Source: Bagarius yarrelli (Eukaryota > Chordata > Actinopteri > Siluriformes > Sisoridae). Taken from it: 64,000 nucleotides of DNA. The notes under the pieces are model-generated. The model had not been told where the DNA came from. It saw only the letters and a program-made list of their open reading frames with translations, and searched no databases. The stretch lies in contig VCAZ01000207.1 in the NCBI GenBank assembly GCA_005784505.1, forward strand, positions 480,687 to 544,686. The letters run 5' to 3'. This document shows, one piece after another, positions 12,601-24,109 of this stretch (positions are counted from its first letter, which is position 1; each line of letters begins with the position of its first letter). The position numbers and the translations under genes were made by a program.

Positions 12601-15600
12601 TTAACACGTAGTGATATTCTGCAGGCTTTAAATGCAAGTATGCCGTCTGACGGGTGTTTGATTTCACCTTGAATCTCTCCCTGAGGATCCTTGTAGTACC
12701 ACTTAAGAGCAGCCTCATGGGATGGCGGCAGACAGCCAACTTTTGGACGCGCTGCACTCTTAGCACCCAAACGCTCGTCATCCACACCACCGTCATGTAG
12801 GTATGCCACCATTTTCTCTGCCTCCTGTCAAGATTGCCAAACAGCAGAATTTAGCTTTGGCCAAGTTGAAAAAATTCCAAGCTGGCTGTGGAAATATGTT
12901 TAGAGGGACTGAATATTGGTGTTGGTCACAACCTGCTGCTGCACTGCGAGTTCTTCAATCAAACAAGACGGGAGGAAATCTCAGTTAATTATTAGGTGTT
13001 TATCACTAACCCTGATTTAAACATCTTTAAAAAACAAGAAAAATCCCAATGAAAGGCATCCACATGTATATAACAAACACTCAAACATTCAGGGGTGCTG
13101 CAATCCGATAAAAAAAAAATCTATATCCAACCTTATATACCAACCTTACTGAAATATACATCTTCAGGGGTCGACACATTTTTAGCAATAAAATTCCATG
13201 AATTTGGGGTAAATATTCATGAGCTAATGTTTCATTAAAATGTCTATCTAAATATTTAAGAAAAATCCATGTTCATATCTCAATTAAAATACAAAACAAC
13301 CCTTCGTCACATGACGAATCATGCGAATGTTAGCTTTTATAATTAAACAAATATCAAATTAAATATTTTTAAATATACATTAGATATTTGTGAAACAAAC
13401 TTTGTGGGTTCATTATTTTTTGCCAAAAACTTTTCCAGGCCTGGAGAAAGTGCTGTTCTAAAACTCCACGGCTTTTCTAGTTTTTTAATGACTGTATAAA
13501 CTCTGCAGCTACCTCCTTTTCTCATACACCAATCTTACATTTTTCTTTCAAACAAAGAGAAAACTCTTTCCTGGCCAACCTGCTCAAAGTTTTTCAGGCC
13601 CTCGTCCTCATCTGCATCCGACACCATATGTGCAAGCTGGCCGATGGGTGACATGATGCTTTTTGGGAAAGGGAGCGCATTTGATACTGCCACCGGCACC
13701 GGCACCTCCACTGTCTTGGGATGTGAAGGGATTTGATGAATGGGCAACATTGAAAGAGAAGAGCTGGAAGGTCTAAAACATTAGGAACACAACACACACA
13801 AAAGTAAGCAAGGGTAGAGGTGTGCAGATCAAATCACACCTAGACAGGTTTTCAGGGTAGGATGAACAGACAGAAAAAAACACCTTGCAGTTGACATGGT
13901 CATTATTCTCTCTAATAAACTTTTAGGCAGTATTGTATATGTTCCAAAAGGCTGCACAATATTTAAAAAAATTATGTTTTTGCAATATAATAATTTTTGT
14001 ATAAAACTGAGTCTGTGTGAAATATAACACACACCCATGATCGCGTAATAGAAATAAAGATGTGAGTGTTTGATGTATTTCTGTAGATTCAGATAGAATG
14101 AATGAAATCATTAACTCTAATCACCTGGCTGCTCTTCACTGTATAAATTACACACAATCAATCTTTAGGAAAGGGATCAAAGTTTGGGGGTGTTTTTCTG
14201 TCTGAATGATTGAAACTTTTTAATTATTTAATTTTATATTTTCGTTATTATTGAACTAGAGATTGTGCGGTATGTTTTTGCATTTATATGCGGTTATAGG
14301 ATGAGTATGTTTTGCCAGCACTTTTAACTACACTATAGGACACGTTACCCGTTAGTGTGCCGAGTGCATTTGTGCTGTGCGGTATGCGGAAAGAAAATGG
14401 GCAGAACTGTTAACGGCGCTGTAGCAGTTTAATTTCCGGTGCTGCTGCCGCTGTTCTCTCAGGTTCCTCTACCCTTTCTGATTGGCTGCAGGGAAGGGAT
14501 AGAGACACAGCTGGATCTGCAGCTGGTGGTAATGGAGCAGCTGGTGGGGAAGCCTCTTCTGATTTGCCAGCATCTACATAGAAAAATGAAACATCTTAAA
14601 TCTCCTGATGAGGTACTTGGGCAGTGCAATTATGTGACTCATAATTATGTCTTGGAAAACATGTACAGATCACCGGAAAACATTAATTGTCTTAAACTGT
14701 TTGTAAAATGTTTTTAATGACCAAAAACATTCAAACAATAATAATAATAATTTGGGTTTTTATTTTTCATTTATTTTCCAGGACTGAAATGTTTTTTTGT
14801 TTTTTTCCCCCCATTGTTACCAGGACACATGGGATTCCTGAGGTATTTACCAACGGATGATGACCCAAACAATAAAACAGACTGGGTTTATTTTTGTTAA
14901 AAAGACGTTTTACCATCATTATTACTACAGAAGTTGTTACTAGATAAATACTAAAACAGTATTGTATAGTACACCAACACACAAACCATGTGACTTTCAC
15001 TTCAACTAAAGTAGTTGAACATAGTTCAACTAAAGTCCTGAAAGTGTATAAATCTACCCCCATACCCTCATGCTTGGCAGTCTGGCACTTGCTGTCAGGG
15101 TCTTTGGGATGCCCTAATTCATTCTCATTTCTCTCGCAGCTCTCCTCACCCTCCTCCAGCGGACGAAACTCTAGCTCTACCTCCTCAAGAATCGGCTCAG
15201 CAGGAGCTTTCTGATTGGATAGCAAACAAGGAAGCTAAAGTGAACAAAAAAAGGATCATTTTGAAAACAGAAAGAGAATATAACAGACTATTATTAGATT
15301 TATGTATCAGAGCAAATGTTCGATGGAGGAACATTTCCTGTTAATATGTGGTCCAATAATCTCTTATTACAATTTTATCGCAGTAAAACTGGTTGCATTG
15401 TTACTGTGTTTTGCCATGAGACGAGCAAGAACCATTTATTATAACAGTAAATTGTTAAAAAAAAACAAAAAAAACAATCTTAAAATAAAAGCCACAAAAA
15501 TACAGGAAGATCAAGGAACACCAGTTCTGTGTGCTGCCCAGCTCACCTTGAGTGGAAGAAAAGCTCCAGATGAGTCAAAAGTGCCTGTCTCCTCTTCAGC

Positions 15601-18600
15601 ATCCTCCAGACACCACTCAGGCAGCACATCCCGCTCATCCTCCATGCTGCCACTGGCCGAACGAGGTCGTCTGTACCCCCCACCGCGCTCGTCCTCCCCT
15701 CGGGAATCTAACGGCAAGCGTCGCCGCGGATCTGGCTGTTCCCTCCACCCACCAGCCAATCGAGGCCCATCTTTGATACACAGATAAATACAGTTACCTT
15801 ATGGTGACATGGCATTTGGTTGGTCTAAAGGATTTAGTGGATTTAGAAGCCTGCAACTTTAAAGAATACACTGCAAAATGCCACTGGCATGGTAAGCAAG
15901 ATAAGATTCAACGCCATTTAGATAAGAAAGAGATAAAACAAAAGGAGGATGGTGATTTGGGGGCTCCCACCTGGACTCGGCGGACACCATCTTTCATTAT
16001 CCCGCCGGGAACCCGCTAGACGCCAACCACCACCCTCCTCATCCTCACCGTTCTGTTCATCACGCGACAGCCGCCAATTCTCACTCTCAGAGCGTGTGAA
16101 ATCGTGCTTTCGCACAACGCCTGTACCGCCGTCCTCGTAATTTGACCGCACTGCGAGCACAGTGGCGTAAAAGTAGGAAAAGAAACAACATTTTTAGATT
16201 ACTATTAGAAATTAGATTCCTAAATGCAAATGCAATAACATTTCTAACTATAAAACCCAGAAAAACTAAGCAGGACATACAATGATTAAGCTGAAAGTGA
16301 GCTGGAGCCCCATCTAAAAGAAAAACAAGAAAATAGAATTAATGCCTAAATTTGAAATGCTGAAAAAACAACAAGGGTAAAAATAGAGTTTATTGAGCAA
16401 ATATTTGGTTTTCCAACCTGGATCTTTTCGAGCTGGTTTTTCAAATCTTCTGTCTCCCCTTTGAGAAAAGAAAAGTATCATTTAATTAATAATTTTTAGG
16501 TGCACATCTTTTATTCCTTTTTTTTAACTGGAAGATCCTACTGTTTATAGTAAATACACTACAGTACATACTGCTTCATCTGCAAAAGTAAAAATATCTT
16601 CTGCTTGTAATAAGAGAATATGATCTGCCAGCCTGTCAGAGGGTTTACCTTTCCTCCCAGCTCTGAGACCGGTGCATCTCTCTCCCTCCACGCCCAAAAC
16701 CGCCCTCCACATCATCAAAACTTCTTTGGTAAAACCCTCCTTCCCCCCTTCCTCGACCTGCGATTGTAAACCACAACACAAACACTTAGAAACACACAGC
16801 ACTGCCCAGCTTTCCTCGGGCTTAATAAATCAGTTAGGCTTAGGCCGATTAGCGGTTTTAAAACATACCGCAGTCCAGAAAAGTCACGGCGACTTAAAAA
16901 AGAATCTGTTAATTACACGGAAAGTGTAGAAATCCCTCAGGTTGTGTACAGAAATCAGTGTAAAGGGTTACATCACCTCTCCCCCTCAGCCGGTTTGAGC
17001 AGTCAGTAGGGATGGGCGATATGGCTTAAAAACTGTTTTTTCCATCTGAGTAAACAGTGATTTACAATAACTTGTGCTTACTTACTGATTAGGTCAACAT
17101 TTCTGAGGGGTTATACTATATATATTTATTCTCCAAATTCAGATTTTTTCTATTTCAAATATAAAAATACAATGACTTTTGTGTGGGTACACCCGATGTG
17201 TATTAGTCTCACTACTTATGTGCAGGTTAGGATGTGTAACTGTTTCACATGGTGGCAACATAAACGCAGAATTTGCCTTGGTTGATTTATTTTTAGGTCA
17301 CAAAATATTTCTCGGGAATCAAAACCGAACAATTAAATTGTAATATGGTAATCAGAATAAATTCACAAGTTCTCATAAATAACGCTTGTGTGTCTACGAG
17401 GGTGGAGTGAGCTTGAAAAAAAAAAGCTTCTCTTGCACACACACACACACAAGTGAATGTCTGTTTGAATTTAAACTTTTGTAAGCATCTTTTTCAGGTT
17501 CTCTGAAGAGGCAGGATGGGATTGATAGTGTAAATGTGTTTAAAAGTCCTCACCACGTCCACGCGAAGAACTTCGACCTCGAGGTGCCCCTACTACCACA
17601 CCACTTCCTCTTCCAGTGAGGCGCAACACTGCTGCACTGTTTACTGACATAGAGAAATTCCTCTGTGCAGGCACACACACCCACACACACACACACACAC
17701 ACACACCACCACACACACACAACACACACACACACACACACACAATACAAAATGTTACACTGGGACGAGCGGTATCACAGTTTGTCTTGTCTTCTTGGTG
17801 TAACACACCTCTAATATTATGTTGTTTGGTTTTGCGCACCATATAAAACTAATTTTATCAAGCTTTAAAAAAAAATCCAAAAATATTTATTAATACTGCA
17901 CCAGGAGTGGTGGTGATTTTTTGGAGTAATCAAACCAACGACTGTCGCCGTTACCGTTATTGACAACAAAATGCAGTGTTATTAATTAAATATACTAATC
18001 GATCTCACTGAAACTGTTTTAATCAGAGTATAAATTCTGGTGTGTGTGGGGTGGGACACATAACTGATGATGGTGTGTGTGTGATGATTGGATTAGGTAG
18101 AGTAAAGCAGGAGTTCACACACGATTATGCACATTCACACACACCAACCCGCATACTAAATCACATGCTAATTAATTCTGTACTATATGTAAATACGTCT
18201 GTAGTATCTGAGCATAAATTCTAATCAGTTCTGTTCTGTATAGTTTGGTTTCTGGTATGAATGAACTTGGGACGTACTACAGGATTCAGAGTGATGACGA
18301 GTCCAATGGGTTTAAAGTTTTCTTTCCGATTCTGAAGTATAAACATTACTTTTCTCTCGTTGTTTCTGTAACGTGTAATTCATCATCAGGAGGAAAAAGT
18401 GTCCCCAGGACGAGGACAGTCATTCTAATCTAATGAATCACCTCATATCGTCACATGACCACAGCAGCAAAATAGTGTCTATTAATAAACAGTGATGTAT
18501 AAACAATAAATAATGACTTACTTTTATAATGACGGAACTCAGTTACTGTTTGTAAGAAATAACTAGTAACTCGAACTATAATGACTTTTTAACACCCAAC

Positions 18601-20519
18601 TGGTCAGAAGTAACTTATCTGTGAACAGAGAAGCTATGATGCTTAAGCTTTTGTTTCTCAGTCCAGAACACAAGCACATTTCTGGAGCAGTACAGCTCAG
18701 TTTCCGCCGCTGTGATCAGTGAAGCTTTTGTTTGACAATGTGAGCTGTTTAACACTGAAAAGACTACATTTAGTTTGCTTTTTATACGTAGAACAACTCT
18801 TGATTAAATATTTTATTAACTGCATTGAATCAGTTTTTAGTGTTTGAGCTGTCTAATCTAGCTGCACAAACTGAGGACAAACCCACCAATATTTAATTCA
18901 ATTATCTGAACGATACATTTGTCAAAAGATCGTCTGCGTCATATGAAGAACAAATGCCTATGTAATTAGTTAAATTATTTTTAATAATTATTTGTAAATT
19001 ATTTGTAACTGAAGAACAAAACCAAGAAATCAAATAAAATTGTGAAAAAGTCTTCATTAATCTTCCAATAGGCTTTGATCATTTATATAACTAAGAAATA
19101 AAATAGTCTTGCGCTACAGCACCACCCCAGTTAAAATGCACTACTGCAAGCCCTTCTATTATTACGGCATATGAGGTCAATAACAAATATTTTTCAACAA
19201 TTTTTCAGTTGTCGATAATGTTAAATAATTGTTTAAGCCCTAGTGGTGTGTGTGTGTGTGTGTTTGGTGTAGCAACTGTTGGGTAAATCACCCAGAAATC
19301 CTCACCTGTTCTTCCTCTGTAAATGAGACTAGTGCCAGTGGAGGTAGCGGCTCCTCTTGTAAAATAGGCAGAAATTCCTTGTCATGTAGATCTACAGGAA
19401 TCTAGAACAAGCCAACAATAGCAAGATTGAGCACCAAAAAGAATTTACACCAAATAGGACAAATAAGAAAATTATGTTTTAGAAATGGTTCTTTCAGGAC
19501 GGTGGGCTAAAGTATTTTTTTTTACATATTGGAACATAACATATTTGCCATAATGTGCATTATATAGGCCAGAGGTCACCAGACTCCGGCGTCCCGCAGA
19601 ATTTAGCTCCAACTTACCACAACACACCTGTCCGTAACTTTTAATTATATCTTAGATAGTTCAGGTGTGTTTGATTAGGGTTGGAGCTAAACTCTGCAGG
19701 ACACGAGTTTAGTGACCCCTGATTTAACCGAACATATGTGCATAAATGACCGTGTGGGCACAAAATTACCTCTGTAAGTTGCTCATTAAAGAAGCCCAAA
19801 CCCATATCATGACAATGCAATGCGAAGTTCATGAAACCAGAATATGGCTAGTCAAAGATATTTGGGAAGAATACCTCTCATCCAACATTAGTGCCTCACC
19901 TAAATAATGGCTAAACTCAACTATGAGAGCATTCCAAATTCCCATATTTAAGCTTCAAAAGTATAGTGAAAAGCCTTCCCAGAATAATGGAGGCTGTTAT
20001 AGCAGTGCAGGAAAAACAAACCATTAGCAGGAATTTTAACAGGTACATATACATGGCACAGTCAGTGCATGGCAGTGGCCCTGTTCAGTACCAAGAAATA
20101 ACCCTGGACATTTGCTGAAGCAAAATTTAAAAGGTGCAATTAAATATGCATTAATGTTCGCGTCTGACATATCAAAAGACCGCAGAGTGAATTAGGCAAA
20201 GTGAGATGTGAAACAAACGCTACACAATGTCATGGCCTGCTCTCTACCTTGTTATCTTTTACATAAAGTGCAAGCATCTCTTCTCTCCCATAGCGATAGT
20301 CTGCAAGTTTATACTTTGGCAATGCAGGCGAGAGCGGTGGAGAAGCCACACTGCTGCTTCCACCACCACCGGATAAAGCACGGAGCCTATGGGAGAGAAA
20401 AAAATAACCAAATAAGCTCATCAGGACACGGAATACTTTTGCAAATTAAATCCGAGTCTGATTTTTAACAGTAACACTCACCATTCTGGTCCAAAGTTAA
20501 GTGTCTGGGTTTCTGCCAT
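142..20519 (-). CDS. gigyf2: GRB10-interacting GYF protein 2 (3' end off window)
   Basis: Adaptor that binds the cap-binding protein 4EHP (EIF4E2) and represses translation of selected or stalled mRNAs in the cytoplasm. Visible coding exons, all on the minus strand: 20482-20519, 20248-20386, 19306-19401, 17554-17662, 16649-16757, 16418-16458, 16281-16313, 15971-16150, 15547-15770, 15066-15210, 14473-14573, 13580-13772, 12668-12824, 12108-12274, 11094-11188, 10539-10655, 10299-10438, 8229-8323, 7842-7967, 7271-7429, 6308-6646, 3831-3959, 3500-3745, 2537-2724, 1523-1665, 503-687, 142-292. They sum to about 1,280 codons; human GIGYF2 has 1,299, so only the short last exon is missing. Order of parts: N-terminal 4EHP motif, Arg/Gly-rich and SESENWR segments, GYF domain, long Glu/Arg/Gln coiled coil, poly-Q, conserved C-terminal region. 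The long coiled coil, the FWDDAVKE segment and synteny favour GIGYF2 over GIGYF1. All phases fit except the 14473/13772 join, which is unresolved. Confidence 0.93.
3500..3745 (-). CDS. gigyf2: gigyf2 poly-glutamine exon
   Basis: Starts QRRQQQELQRQQQ and continues to LSGWGSVAKQ and the conserved segment TKSLLEIQQEEAQQMKQR. An uninterrupted run of about eleven Gln follows, mostly CAG with a few CAA, at about 3540-3582 (read as CTG on the plus strand). Phase 0 at both ends. A length-polymorphic coding microsatellite is expected here. Confidence 0.9.
4080..4560. repeat. Unclassified repeat-like AT/CG palindromic segment
   Basis: Lies in the 2.3-kb intron between the gigyf2 exons at 6308 and 3959, directly left of the Tc1-like element. 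It opens with the nearly palindromic run CGATTAATCGGCATCGAT, a pattern seen at the ends of fish DNA transposons. No transposase reading frame is visible. Family not assigned. Confidence 0.3.
4593..4745 (+). repeat. Tc1-like left inverted terminal repeat
   Basis: Begins after TA at 4591-4592. Contains the outer block ending ATTTATACCC and an inner block around 4700-4735 that recurs inverted near 5850-5890. Confidence 0.7.
5825..5975 (-). repeat. Tc1-like right inverted terminal repeat
   Basis: Inverted counterpart of 4593-4745, ending CACTGCACAG followed by TA. The exact terminus is blurred by substitutions. Confidence 0.65.
6308..6646 (-). CDS. gigyf2: gigyf2 coiled-coil exon with QELQRQ repeats
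   Basis: 113 in-phase codons. It starts with Glu/Arg-rich sequence (EEERRKQEELEAQRRREEE), runs into about nine degenerate tandem copies of the hexapeptide QELQRQ (variants QKELLRQ, QVLQRQ, QEAQRQ), and ends with QQQEALRRLQ, eight Gln and LAQMK. The DNA unit is about 18 bp. As I recall it, human GIGYF2 has a much shorter version of the Q/R tract in the same place. The exons at 7271-7429 and 7842-7967 supply the preceding coiled coil. Confidence 0.9.
8470..8905 (+). repeat. Interspersed repeat family E, copy 1
   Basis: In the gigyf2 intron between exons 10299 and 8323. It shares ordered blocks with 61625-61965 (same orientation) and 55540-55925 (inverted), for example GCAGGGTTGCCAG, GGCTGATAATAT, TGTCAGGTGTTTAG and GTATCTTAGATTCT. 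No coding capacity is seen; probably a non-autonomous DNA element. Confidence 0.65.
8906..10298. other. gigyf2 intron, no feature recognised
   Basis: AT-rich intron sequence with poly-A and AAT runs between the family E copy and the exon at 10299. The nested KCNJ13 gene known from a human GIGYF2 intron is not visible here. Confidence 0.6.
12108..12824 (-). CDS. gigyf2: gigyf2 GYF-domain exons (12668-12824 and 12108-12274)
   Basis: Together the two exons encode the GYF domain. The first ends with KWYYKDPQGEIQG and the second continues PFSNHEMSEWFQAGYF, then LLVKRGCDEGFHPLG and MWGRVPF. The aromatic residues of the W-Y-Y...GPF...M..WFQAGYF signature are all present. In the family this domain binds PPG-hydrophobic motifs in partners such as ZNF598 and TTP. 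The splice splits the Gly codon of GPF. Confidence 0.93.
13935..14215 (+). repeat. Interspersed repeat family C, copy 1
   Basis: Lies between the gigyf2 exons at 13580-13772 and 14473-14573. It shares GTGAAATATAACACAC, AAGATGTGAGTGTTTGATG, CTTCACTGTATAAATTACAC and GGGATCAAAGTTTGGGGGTG with copies at 32740-33115 and 34700-35085. This copy carries only a very short AC run at the internal microsatellite position. Confidence 0.75.
16281..16313 (-). CDS. gigyf2: gigyf2 33-nt microexon
   Basis: A 33-base exon between acceptor tttag and donor gtatgt. It joins in phase to the exons at 16418-16458 and 15971-16150 and adds eleven codons (DGAPAHFQLNH) between the FEKPARKDP segment and RSNYEDGG. Length divisible by three means inclusion or skipping keeps the frame, so this is a likely alternatively used cassette. 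Confidence 0.75.
17671..17745. repeat. (AC)n microsatellite
   Basis: Interrupted AC dinucleotide tract directly upstream of the gigyf2 exon at 17554-17662, read as a TG tract in the pre-mRNA. Confidence 0.95.
17935..18600 (+). repeat. Repeat family D, copy 1 (inverted partner at 29.4-30.1 kb)
   Basis: Reverse-complement match to 29395-30085 over several hundred bases. Shared blocks include AACAGTGATTTATAA-type sequence, GTCACATGACCACAGCAG with ATGAATCACCTCA, and GAACTCAGTTACTGTTTG. No reading frame of note. Probably a non-autonomous element, family unknown. Confidence 0.7.
19565..19725. mobile_element. Palindromic MITE-like element, copy 1
   Basis: About 160 bp folding on itself. The left arm has TTTAGCTCCAACTT...CACACCTG and the right arm CAGGTGTGTTTGATTAGG with GTTGGAGCTAAACTCTGCAG. 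It is a common type of fish non-autonomous DNA transposon and is related to 23930-24105. Confidence 0.75.
20248..20386 (-). CDS. gigyf2: gigyf2 coding exon 2: 4EHP-binding motif
   Basis: Encodes residues 13-59, following the start exon (20482-20519, MAETQTLNFGPEW). It contains the SPALPKYKLADYRYGREE segment followed by MLAL. YRYGREEML fits the Y-x-Y-x4-L-hydrophobic consensus by which GIGYF1/2 bind the dorsal face of 4EHP, so the interaction surface looks intact. The start ATG is supported by the exact family N-terminus and by an upstream acceptor at 20533. Confidence 0.93.
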
Positions 20520-21934
20520 TTTCCCCGGAAAGTCTAAACAGTAAAAAGAATTGTTTGTGTATGATGTTTTTCAGGCAGTCTGCAGTAAATTATTTATTTT
20601 ATATATATATATTTAATTATAAAGTGCATAACTAATCAAAACATTGGTGAATTAAAAAAAATCACAATTACATTATTCTTCCAAATAATTCAACCCTAAT
20701 TAGGACCACAACAATATCTACACAAGCTAGGGCGGTGTATTGGCAGGGGCCTCATCATTCGACACAATACAATACATACTGCAATACACTGCAATCTTTC
20801 AAAAACAAAACTAAAAATACAACAAAAAACAAATATGCTTGTTTCTGAGAGAATTGCCGTATGTGTCAGTGGCGAAAGAAAGTCCTTAAGGGTTTTAATG
20901 AAATATTAACAAGAATGTAAATCAGTTTAAAACCTAAATTAAATATGTAGTGATATTAGGTTACAACATCAAAACACTTTTGAGAAAAAAACCATCAATA
21001 TTTTTACACAGCACAGTTTAGTGTGGAGTTTTTTCACTAGGAATACCTGCTTGTTTTAAACATTAATATATTATATATAATTATATATGCTGTAAAATAT
21101 ATTATTATACTATACAGAAATAATGCAATGTCATTAACTGCAACTGAAGTTACAACTCTCCAAACTCCCAGAATTCTTGTTCCAAATATAGACAGTATGG
21201 GTTAGGGTTATATAGACATATGACGGCTGTGTTACATATGACGGCTTTGTTATATACTCATTTTTTACCTACCGTTTTATCGAAATCCGAGTTAATTTCC
21301 TTCTAAAGACTGACCCCAAGGACTAAACCACTGCTGCAGCCAAAAACCTATTTTAGGGACTCACCCAATTAGGGAAGAGTGTGCTCATTGAACAGAGACC
21401 GTAACAACACCTTAGACTAACAAGGACCAGAAATGCTGTGCAGAAGCTTTACAGTTTCACAGTAAATGTGTCTCAATGTGATCTAAACAGAAATAACAGT
21501 GAATAATTACTTTTACATAGATGAAAAGCAGAGTGGCTCTGAAAAGCAGAGTGGCTCTTCTCCGAATGAGTAGTGTGTGCTATACAGCATTGTGGTGCAC
21601 CATTAGGACATGGATCACATTCAAAACAAACAAACCAACCAAATGAAAGGTGCAAAGGTGTTTTCTTTTGTTGTTGTTGTTAATTAGGGGGACACTGTTG
21701 ACTGTTATAGCAGAAGCCAAGTTAAGTAAATTGTAGGGATACACAATATTCATCAGACAGATAAATTTCCGGCCCGCATTGCCAGACAGTGTTGCTAGAC
21801 TGTGCAGTTATACAGAAATGCTATGAATGACAGCAATACAATTAAACATACAATATGACCAGATCCTGTTGGTCACTTTTTGTTCCCTACCCCAAAAGAT
21901 CCGATCAGCAAGGCATGTACCCCATACGATTCTA

Positions 21935-22440
21935 AGGGTGTGTTCACACTTTTAATTCCGTTTATTTGGTCCAGACCAGAAAGGAAAAATGATCCATTTA
22001 GTCCTGCTTCGCATAGCGCATTTCTGATACGACCTTGAGGCATAGCGATACGTTGGCTTTTGTAATGTATATTTGGCAACAGAACTTTCCATCCGAAAAG
22101 ATATGCCAACATAAGTCCTCTGATTGGATAAACCAGGTAGTTTTGCTTGATCATTCTGTCCATTTAAATAGACGAGCAGAGTCTCTTTAAATAGATTACA
22201 TAGATTGCATTTGCATCACACTGTTGTGACATCACATCCTCTTTATGGTCCGATTAGACATATTTGCTCCGTGTTGCGTTCATATATCAGACCACATCAA
22301 AGTTGTTTTGAAAGTTACCTTTTGGTCCCTGTCTTCTGGTTTGGGTTCAGATGTCAGCGTTCACATTTACTCAAATGAGCGGAACTAACTGAGGGCTATT
22401 CTATGGGGCGTGTTTGTATTCAGGAACGAGGTCACCCTCA
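21935..22440. repeat. Possible non-autonomous DNA element
   Basis: Starts GGTGTGTTCACACTTTTAAT and later reads TTTGGTCCAGACCAGA; towards the right end GCGTTCACATTTACTCAAAT appears in inverted sense. This resembles a frequent fish MITE. The inverted match is imperfect, so the call is tentative. Confidence 0.4.
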
Positions 22441-23929
22441 GTCGCTGACATTAATATTACAGAATAAAAATGATATAAATGACAATAATATGCTGACATT
22501 ATTTTAAATTGTGTTATGTCTGTTGTTACTGAATAAAGCATTTAAATAATAACGATTGTGCCGAACGATCTGACTGATGGAAGTAACTGATTGAATATTA
22601 CCATAAAATGTGTGTATTTTTTATTTATAATTGACTCAATACATCTAGGGTCTTTTAAAAGCTTTCCAAAGTGTGAAGGTTTATTTTATTAAACACTGCA
22701 GGAACTCTTTCTCTTTCACTGCTTTCAGTAATATAACTGCTATACATATCTAAAGCTACACCACAGGGATATAAGGGCCAACGCCTAGTAGTCCTGTCAG
22801 ATCATGTAATACTCATTAAAGGGCATTTATTACTGTACTTCTGTTTAAAGAGGAAAACTGGAGATTATGAACTTGTTGCATGATCATCATAACGTTCTCT
22901 ACCAATTACCCATTACAAAAACCACGGTCAAACCATTCAGCACATTTTAATGGTCAGAATGTTTTTAACAACATACTAAACAGATTTTAAAAAATGTCAG
23001 CAAATATTAGTCATTTGCCCCCTTGCTCGTCGACTGCGACTGAAGCAAGTTCTACACTGCCTCAGGAAAATCCCAGTCATTTGTTCGCTGCATTTTACAG
23101 CAGATTCGTTTACAAATAAGGCACAATTTAACCATGTCCAAAAAATAAATACCTCATGCTTTCTCAAGCATTTTTACACACTGCCTAAAAAAAATCGAAC
23201 AACAAGATCTTTAACCTTTTTAAAAATATTTTTTGAGAAGAAGGCCACCCAGCCAATCATCTCATGCACAGAAACGTAGAAGCTTTTATCAGGGAGGCTC
23301 AGCGCAACTGCAGAAACCGACTCCTTGCGTCTGTTATATCCCAGACCTTCATAGATCTTCTAATGTCTCCTTAGTATGTACACAATAATAAAATATAAAT
23401 CGTGTAGTAAAAATGTCAAGATTTTAAACATCTATTGCTATAAGTTGGATAATAATTCCTAATTACAGGCAATCAACATAAATGCTAAACTGTTACAAAT
23501 GTGACATGTCATAACAAGGTCCATTTTAGGCTAATTAGTGTAATAGTTAATATGCAGCTAAATTATTGTAAAATGACATGTACTCAACAGATACTTGTAT
23601 AAACATGCAGCAGTGGTATAACCACTCTGTAACAGAGGAAGTCAGATTCTGCCAGGGGTCAAAAATAGGCACAACACCGGCAACAAACTGCACAGATAAT
23701 ATTACACCCCCTGTAGTCTCCATAAACATAAATTTGGGAAATGTCAGTTTTCTAGGATGCAGTTAAAGCCTTTTCATTATCAATAATAAAAAAAACCCAA
23801 AACAAAAGTCCATGAATATTTTTGTTCTCATATGACCTAATGTAAGGGCCTGAAATAGCAAAGTTTGACCAGGGTGGCTCTGGAGCGCAAGACTAGGACC
23901 CTGTCCTAATACGCACACTACGCCCTAAG

Positions 23930-24105
23930 GCAAGGGTGTCCAAACCCGGTCCTGCAGAGTTTAGCCCCAACTTGCCTCAACACACCTACCTACGTTTCAA
24001 GTTTACCTAGTAAGATCTTAATTAGTTGGTTCAGGTGTGTTTGGTTAGGGTTGGAGCTAAACTCTGCAGGACACCAGGACTGAGTTTGGACACCCCTGCC
24101 CTAAG
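23930..24105. mobile_element. Palindromic MITE-like element, copy 2
   Basis: In the first intron of gigyf2. It begins AGGGTGTCCAAACCCGGTCC and ends with the inverse GACTGAGTTTGGACACCCCT, with the same inner arms as the copy at 19565. The ends are better preserved here and define terminal inverted repeats of about 20 bp. Confidence 0.8.
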
Positions 24106-24109
24106 GTCT

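Noticed and set aside
14439..14717. 92-codon plus ORF
   Set aside because: Shadow of the gigyf2 exon at 14473-14573 extended into flanking intron.
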